NCBI GenBank assembly: GCA_913053795.1
Contig: CAJXGZ010000097.1
Span: 1 to 8,341, forward strand
Direction: 5' to 3'
Length of the DNA stretch: 8,341 bases
Origin: an uncultured Rhodospirillales bacterium
GTDB lineage: Bacteria > Pseudomonadota > Alphaproteobacteria > Rhodospirillales > 2-02-FULL-58-16
The notes below the pieces were generated by a model that did not search any database, had not been told where the DNA came from, and saw nothing but the letters and a program-made list of their open reading frames with translations. Shown here piece after piece: positions 5,042 to 8,341 of this stretch (positions are counted from its first letter, which is position 1; the number at the start of each line of letters is the position of its first letter). Both the position numbers and the translations under genes were made by a program.

Positions 5042-6634
5042 TCAGCGCTTGCCTTTCTGCGCCTGCGCCTGCGCCCGCGCCCTGGCCTTGGCGGCCTCTT
5101 GCGGCCAGCGTTTGTCCGAGGCCAGCACTTCCCATACGTTGAACTTCCAGGCGCCTGCGGCGATTTCGACGGCGGCTTTGAGGGCGTCCTTGACGCTCAA
5201 AGCCTTTTTTCCCTTGATTGAAGGTTCGCCGGCGAAGGGTTTTTGCGAAACGCCGTCAAAGGTCACAAAGCTCTTCTTTTTGTCGTACATGAACGTGACG
5301 GACAGGACTTCGTCAAAGCGGTCGCCGATGTCAAGCACATCGACGTTGATCTGATACACCTTGGAGCGGGTCATATCGAAGGGCGCCTCGGTGATGAACA
5401 TGAAGGCGAAGAACTTAAATTTGACGGCGCCTTTTTTGCAGTTGTAAGCAATGTCGTAATCGAAGGTTCCCGCCGCTTCCTCCGGGGCCGTGTTCTTTTC
5501 GTCGAAGCTGATGACGTATTTGCATTTCCGTTTGCCGGGCGCCGAAAAACCGCCCTTGATGTCCTCATTCAAATATCCGTTCACCAAGGGCAGCAGGTAT
5601 GGCGCGAAAACGTATCCGAGCTTTTTATCGCCCTGTTTGACGGCCAGCCAAGCGGCGTCCTCGGTTTTGCCTATGGCCTCGATGCGGGCGCCTTTTTTCA
5701 AACGCGTGATGCGGGCCGAGTCTGTGTCGGGGCTGGCGCGGACGGCCACGTCCTTGTTCGCCAAATAGATTCCGGCGCCAGGCGCGAGATTTACGGAAAA
5801 GTCGGCTTTAACGGCAATGATAAGCTCGGCGGCGCTAAACGTAATGAAGCCCAGGTCCTTGCCTGCTTTCTTCACAGCCAGCCATTTTCGACCGGTTTCA
5901 TCGACGGCGGAGCCGATGGCGGTGATTTTTTCTCCTTTTATCAAGCCGCCGAGCCTTTTTCCCGTAATCGAGGGTTTGTCGCGGACGTTGACGTTGCTGG
6001 TCACCTCGTAGGGACTGGGGGCGGCGGTGATTTTAACGCCGGCGAAGGGGTTTGCCTGGACCTCAGATTTCGCTTTTGGTTTCGGCTTGACGGCGGGTTT
6101 CGCTTCCGCTTTCAGTTTGACGGCAGGTTTCGCTTTTAGTTTCACCGCCAACTCCGGCTTGGCTTCCGGTTTGGCCACCGTCTGGGCTTCCGCCCGGACT
6201 TCCACCTTGGACTCACGCTTCGCCGCGTTAAAGGAGATGAAGCCCAGGTACCTGCCTTTTTTTTGCACCGCCAGCCATTTCTTTCCATTCTTATCGACGG
6301 TGACGCTGACGCCGGTGACGATTTCGCCTTTTCTCAGGCCGCCGATTCTTCTTCCCTTTAGGGAGGGCTTGGAACGGACGTTGGCGTTGGCGAGCAGCTT
6401 GTAGGCGCCGGGGGCGAGGGTGATTTCAACGCCGGTGAAAGGGTTTTCTCCGGCGGCCGTCTTTTTTTTCTTGGCCAAGGCCGAGGGGCTGGACAGGGCC
6501 CCAGATAGGGTCAATGCGGCGAAGACAAGAAAAACGACGGCGCGCGCCGTCCATAGGCCGCGCTGGGGGCCGCGCTGGGGAAAAGACCGCGAAAAAAAAA
6601 TCATGATCGCCGAAGCGCTCCGTAAAATCTCCAT
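5042..6634 (-). CDS. Exported protein with three bacterial SH3 domains and an unknown C-terminal domain
   Basis: This 530-residue protein has a long basic N-terminus, a hydrophobic helix (about 31-48) and a signal-peptidase-like ALA site before KKKK (cleavage after 54). SH3b-like repeats follow at about 66-138, 199-272 and 285-350. Repeats 1 and 2 are clear duplicates, each starting NPF.GV, passing NVR.KPS and GG..KGE, and ending KKWLAV or RKWLAV, then LGFI. A Lys/Pro/Ala-rich linker (about 150-192) separates them. The C-terminal region (352-508) has Cys371 and Cys399, which could form a disulfide, and matches no family I recognise; the tail is rich in Ala, Arg, Gln and Lys. SH3b domains often bind cell-wall peptides, so a periplasmic or envelope role is inferred. 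The start is uncertain: ATG 6634 or ATG 6604, the latter with GGAG 13 nt upstream. Confidence 0.8.
   Translation of the reverse strand: MEILRSASAIMIFFSRSFPQRGPQRGLWTARAVVFLVFAALTLSGALSSPSALAKKKKTAAGENPFTGVEITLAPGAYKLLANANVRSKPSLKGRRIGGLRKGEIVTGVSVTVDKNGKKWLAVQKKGRYLGFISFNAAKRESKVEVRAEAQTVAKPEAKPELAVKLKAKPAVKLKAEAKPAVKPKPKAKSEVQANPFAGVKITAAPSPYEVTSNVNVRDKPSITGKRLGGLIKGEKITAIGSAVDETGRKWLAVKKAGKDLGFITFSAAELIIAVKADFSVNLAPGAGIYLANKDVAVRASPDTDSARITRLKKGARIEAIGKTEDAAWLAVKQGDKKLGYVFAPYLLPLVNGYLNEDIKGGFSAPGKRKCKYVISFDEKNTAPEEAAGTFDYDIAYNCKKGAVKFKFFAFMFITEAPFDMTRSKVYQINVDVLDIGDRFDEVLSVTFMYDKKKSFVTFDGVSQKPFAGEPSIKGKKALSVKDALKAAVEIAAGAWKFNVWEVLASDKRWPQEAAKARARAQAQAQKGKR
6556..6579 (-). repeat. Two 12-bp tandem repeats in the SH3 protein leader
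   Basis: The 12-mer ggccgcgctggg occurs at 6556-6567 and 6568-6579 on the + strand. It encodes PQRGPQRG (residues 19-26) in the basic region before the signal-peptide hydrophobic core. It looks like a recent small duplication. Confidence 0.85.
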
Positions 6635-6636
6635 CC

Positions 6637-6687
6637 CTGCTCAGTGACGGGGCCTGCTCAGTGATGGGGCCTGCTCAGTGATGGGGA
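6637..6687. repeat. Three 17-bp tandem repeats just upstream of the SH3 protein gene
   Basis: The unit CTGCTCAGTGAYGGGGC lies at 6637-6653, 6654-6670 and 6671-6687. The units differ at one base (C in the first, T in the others), and the last base of the third is A. On the - strand they fall between a predicted promoter and the first candidate start (6634), so they would be in the 5' leader of the mRNA, each carrying ACTGAGCAGG. They could be protein-binding iterons, leader elements or a neutral expansion. Confidence 0.9.
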
Positions 6688-6700
6688 AAGACACTGTATT

Positions 6701-6728
6701 GTTCTAGCGAAGCGGCCGTAAGAGTCAA
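6701..6728 (-). promoter_or_regulatory. Predicted sigma-70-like promoter for the SH3 protein gene
   Basis: Reading on the - strand, TTGACT (6728-6723) matches the -35 consensus at 5 of 6 positions. After a 16-bp spacer, TAGAAC (6706-6701) matches the -10 consensus at 4 of 6. The start would be near 6694, giving a leader of about 60 nt that contains the 17-bp repeats. The 149-nt region 6635-6783 is divergent with ruvX; I could not identify the ruvX promoter. Confidence 0.5.
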
Positions 6729-6783
6729 CCCGGCCAATTTTCCCATATGGACTCGCATCCTTGGCGGGCGTTACCTTGCCGCC

Positions 6784-7266
6784 ATGATAGTCGGGAGCGC
6801 CGGTGAATTGAAGGAGAGTCTCGGGGCGGGACGCCGTGTGCTGGGCCTCGATGTGGGCTCCAAGACGGTGGGTTTGGCCCTGTCCGACGCCGCGCATATT
6901 GTGGCCACCCCCTACAAGACCCTGGCCCGGGGAAAATTCGCCAAGTTGGCCGGGGAGCTCCGCCAAATCATAAACGAGATGGAGGTCGGCGGCCTGGTCA
7001 TCGGACTGCCCCTCTACATGGACGGCTACGAGGGCCCCCGCTGCCGCGCCACGCGCGACTTCGCCGCCAACCTGGAGAAAGCCTTGGGCGAACAGGGCGA
7101 GGACGTCCCCATCCTCTTCCACGACGAGCGCCTGTCGACTGCGGCCGTCGAGCGCATGCTCATCGACGAGGCCGACATGACCCGCAAGCGCCGCGCCCAA
7201 GTCATCGACAAAGCCGCCGCCGCCTACATCCTCCAAGGCGCGCTGGACATCATGGCCAATAGGTGA
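6784..7266 (+). CDS. ruvX: RuvX/YqgF-family RNase H-fold nuclease (putative Holliday junction resolvase)
   Basis: The 160-residue protein has the RuvX/YqgF motifs in order: VLGLDVGSKTVGLALSD (Asp23), VIGLPLYMDG (72-81) followed by EGPRCRAT, LFHDERLSTAAVERML (Glu115), and IDKAAAAYILQGALD (Asp142). The three acidic residues form the metal site of the RNase H fold. The family is essential in E. coli, where it acts in 16S rRNA 5' processing, and members have been reported to resolve Holliday junctions in vitro. One family-typical Asn in the LP.NMDG motif is Tyr here. ATG 6784 lacks a clear Shine-Dalgarno. The reading frame closes 12 nt before the transporter remnant, so they were probably co-transcribed. 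Many alphaproteobacteria have ruvX beside gatC; here the SH3 gene lies between them. Confidence 0.93.
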   Translation: MIVGSAGELKESLGAGRRVLGLDVGSKTVGLALSDAAHIVATPYKTLARGKFAKLAGELRQIINEMEVGGLVIGLPLYMDGYEGPRCRATRDFAANLEKALGEQGEDVPILFHDERLSTAAVERMLIDEADMTRKRRAQVIDKAAAAYILQGALDIMANR

Positions 7267-7278
7267 GGGCCGGGCGGG

Positions 7279-7699
7279 ATGACTCAAATCATCCTCTCCT
7301 TGGCGCCGGTCTTTTTTGTTGATCCTGGTTGGCTATGGATTGCGAAAGGGGAAGCTCGTGTCCATGGCTTTTTGGGAGCCGGCGGAGAAGATGACCTATT
7401 ACGTCTTCTTTCCGGCGTTGCTGGTGGGCAATACGGCCAGCGCCGGGCTCGGCGGCCTTCAGGCCCAGCCCATGGCCCTGGCGCTGGTGGCGGGCGCGGT
7501 TCTGTGCAAGGTCTTCGGCGTTGACGGCCTCACCGCCACCGTCGTCGTTATGTACGCGACGTCTCCGGGGCCGCCGTCGTCTTACGTTCTGGCCCGCCAG
7601 ATGGGCGGCGGCGCCAAGCTCATGGCCGCCATCATCACCGTCACAACCCTGGCCGCCATGGCCGCCATGCCGCTGGCGTTGCATTTCATGAGTTCGTGA
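7279..7699 (+). pseudogene. Remnant of an AEC-family (auxin efflux carrier-like) transporter
   Basis: The frame starting at ATG 7279 reads MTQIILSLAPVFF and then goes out of register. The frame from about 7316 continues LILVGYGLRKGKL, AFWEPAEKMTYYVFFPALLVGNTA, and later GVDGLTATVVVMYATSPGPPSSYVLARQMGG with a last hydrophobic helix to the stop at 7697-7699. Removing one T from the T6 run at 7312-7317 joins the two parts as APVFLLILVGYGL, exactly what AEC proteins have. The joined product would be about 139 residues against roughly 300 for the family. The first two membrane segments run into the last two or three, so the middle of the gene is missing, probably near the LVAGAVLCKVFGVDG segment (about 7479-7526). 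A functional mini-transporter is unlikely. GAGGG at 7265-7269 gives a good ribosome site, suggesting the loss is fairly recent. Confidence 0.82.
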
Positions 7700-7731
7700 C
7701 AATCGTACGCGATTCCGTTAGACCATCGGCC

Positions 7732-8341
7732 ATGCATAACTATTTGGATTTTGAAAAGCCCATAGCCAAGCTTGAGGGCAGGATCGAAGAGCTGCGCCAT
7801 TTGGTGGACGGCGGCGATCTCAACATCGCCGAGGAAGTGACCAAGCTTCAGGCCAAGACCGACAAACTGCTGGGCCAGACCTACGCCAAGCTCAACGCCT
7901 GGCAGAAGACTCAAGTCGCCCGCCACGCCGACCGGCCCCACTCCCTGGATTACATCGCCGGCTTGATCGAGGACTTCACGCTCTTGGCCGGCGACAGGGC
8001 GTTCGCCGAGGATTGCGCCATTGTCGGCGGATTGGGGCGCTTTAGGGGGCGCTCGGTGGCCATCATCGGGCATGAGAAGGGGGCCGACACCCAGGCCCGC
8101 ATCACACACAATTTCGGCATGGCGCGGCCCGAGGGCTACCGCAAGGCCCAGCGCATCATGAATTTGGCCGACCGCTTTTCGCTGCCGGTGATCACCCTGG
8201 TGGACACCCCGGGCGCCTATCCCGGCGTTGACGCCGAGGCGCGGGGCCAAGCCGAGGCGATCGCCCGCTCCATCGAGGTCTGCCTGTCCCTGAAGACGCC
8301 GCTGGTCAGCGCCGTCATCGGCGAGGGCGGCTCCGGCGGGG
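7732..8341 (+). CDS. accA: Acetyl-CoA carboxylase carboxyltransferase subunit alpha, N-terminal part
   Basis: The frame runs from ATG 7732 to the window edge, giving 203 residues of a family usually near 315-320 long. The start MHNYLDFEKPIAKLEGRIEEL is typical of AccA, followed by WQKTQVARHADRPHSLDYI, FAEDCAIVGGLGRFRGRSVAIIGHEKG and THNFGMARPEGYRKAQR. Further on come the crotonase-fold segments PVITLVDTPGAYPG and the beginning of VIGEGGSGG. AccA pairs with AccD to transfer carboxyl from carboxybiotin to acetyl-CoA, making malonyl-CoA for fatty acid synthesis in the cytoplasm. No strong Shine-Dalgarno is visible before the ATG. The gene follows the broken transporter by 32 nt. Confidence 0.97.
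   Translation, partial: MHNYLDFEKPIAKLEGRIEELRHLVDGGDLNIAEEVTKLQAKTDKLLGQTYAKLNAWQKTQVARHADRPHSLDYIAGLIEDFTLLAGDRAFAEDCAIVGGLGRFRGRSVAIIGHEKGADTQARITHNFGMARPEGYRKAQRIMNLADRFSLPVITLVDTPGAYPGVDAEARGQAEAIARSIEVCLSLKTPLVSAVIGEGGSGG

Noticed and set aside
5243..6139. 298-codon + strand open frame opposite the SH3 protein gene
   Set aside because: It is the antisense of the SH3 repeats and linker; its Phe/Gly/Arg repeats simply mirror the Lys/Ala/Pro codons.

Overview
The window is about 8.3 kb of GC-rich bacterial chromosome whose ordinary genes (the end of cobO, then cobQ, gatC, gatA, ruvX and the start of accA) read like those of an alphaproteobacterium, most plausibly a Rhodospirillales-type organism. 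The taxonomic guess rests on recalled family sequence style, not on a search.

Left part (1-2497, + strand): the end of a corrinoid adenosyltransferase, a SYLF-domain lipoprotein and cobyric acid synthase lie in the same direction. The lipoprotein gene overlaps the TTG start of cobQ by 14 nt, so these genes probably form one cobalamin-related transcription unit. CobQ carries two in-frame repeat expansions. One is a diverged 19-residue tandem duplication in its synthetase domain. The other is a 3 x 7-residue repeat in the linker before the glutaminase domain.

Middle part (2498-3223): a pair of inverted REP-like palindromes sits between convergent cobQ and a BrnT/BrnA-type toxin-antitoxin pair on the - strand. 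A perfect 9-bp inverted repeat overlaps the predicted brnT promoter, and the arrangement suggests a leaderless transcript. Two further palindromes separate the pair from gatA.

GatCA region (3220-4976, - strand): gatC and gatA overlap by ATGA and encode two of the three GatCAB subunits; gatB is not in the window. Immediately upstream, on the same strand, is a gene for an exported protein with three bacterial SH3 domains and an unrecognised C-terminal domain of about 155 residues. It is preceded by three 17-bp tandem repeats and has a T9 tract near its start.

Right part (6784-8341, + strand): ruvX, a disrupted AEC-family transporter (one-base frameshift plus loss of the middle of the gene) and the first two thirds of accA.

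I see no CRISPR array, RNA gene, prophage or clear new multi-gene system. The most unusual features are the CobQ repeat insertions, the SH3 protein with its repeat-bearing leader, and a recurring tendency to short tandem duplication across the window.
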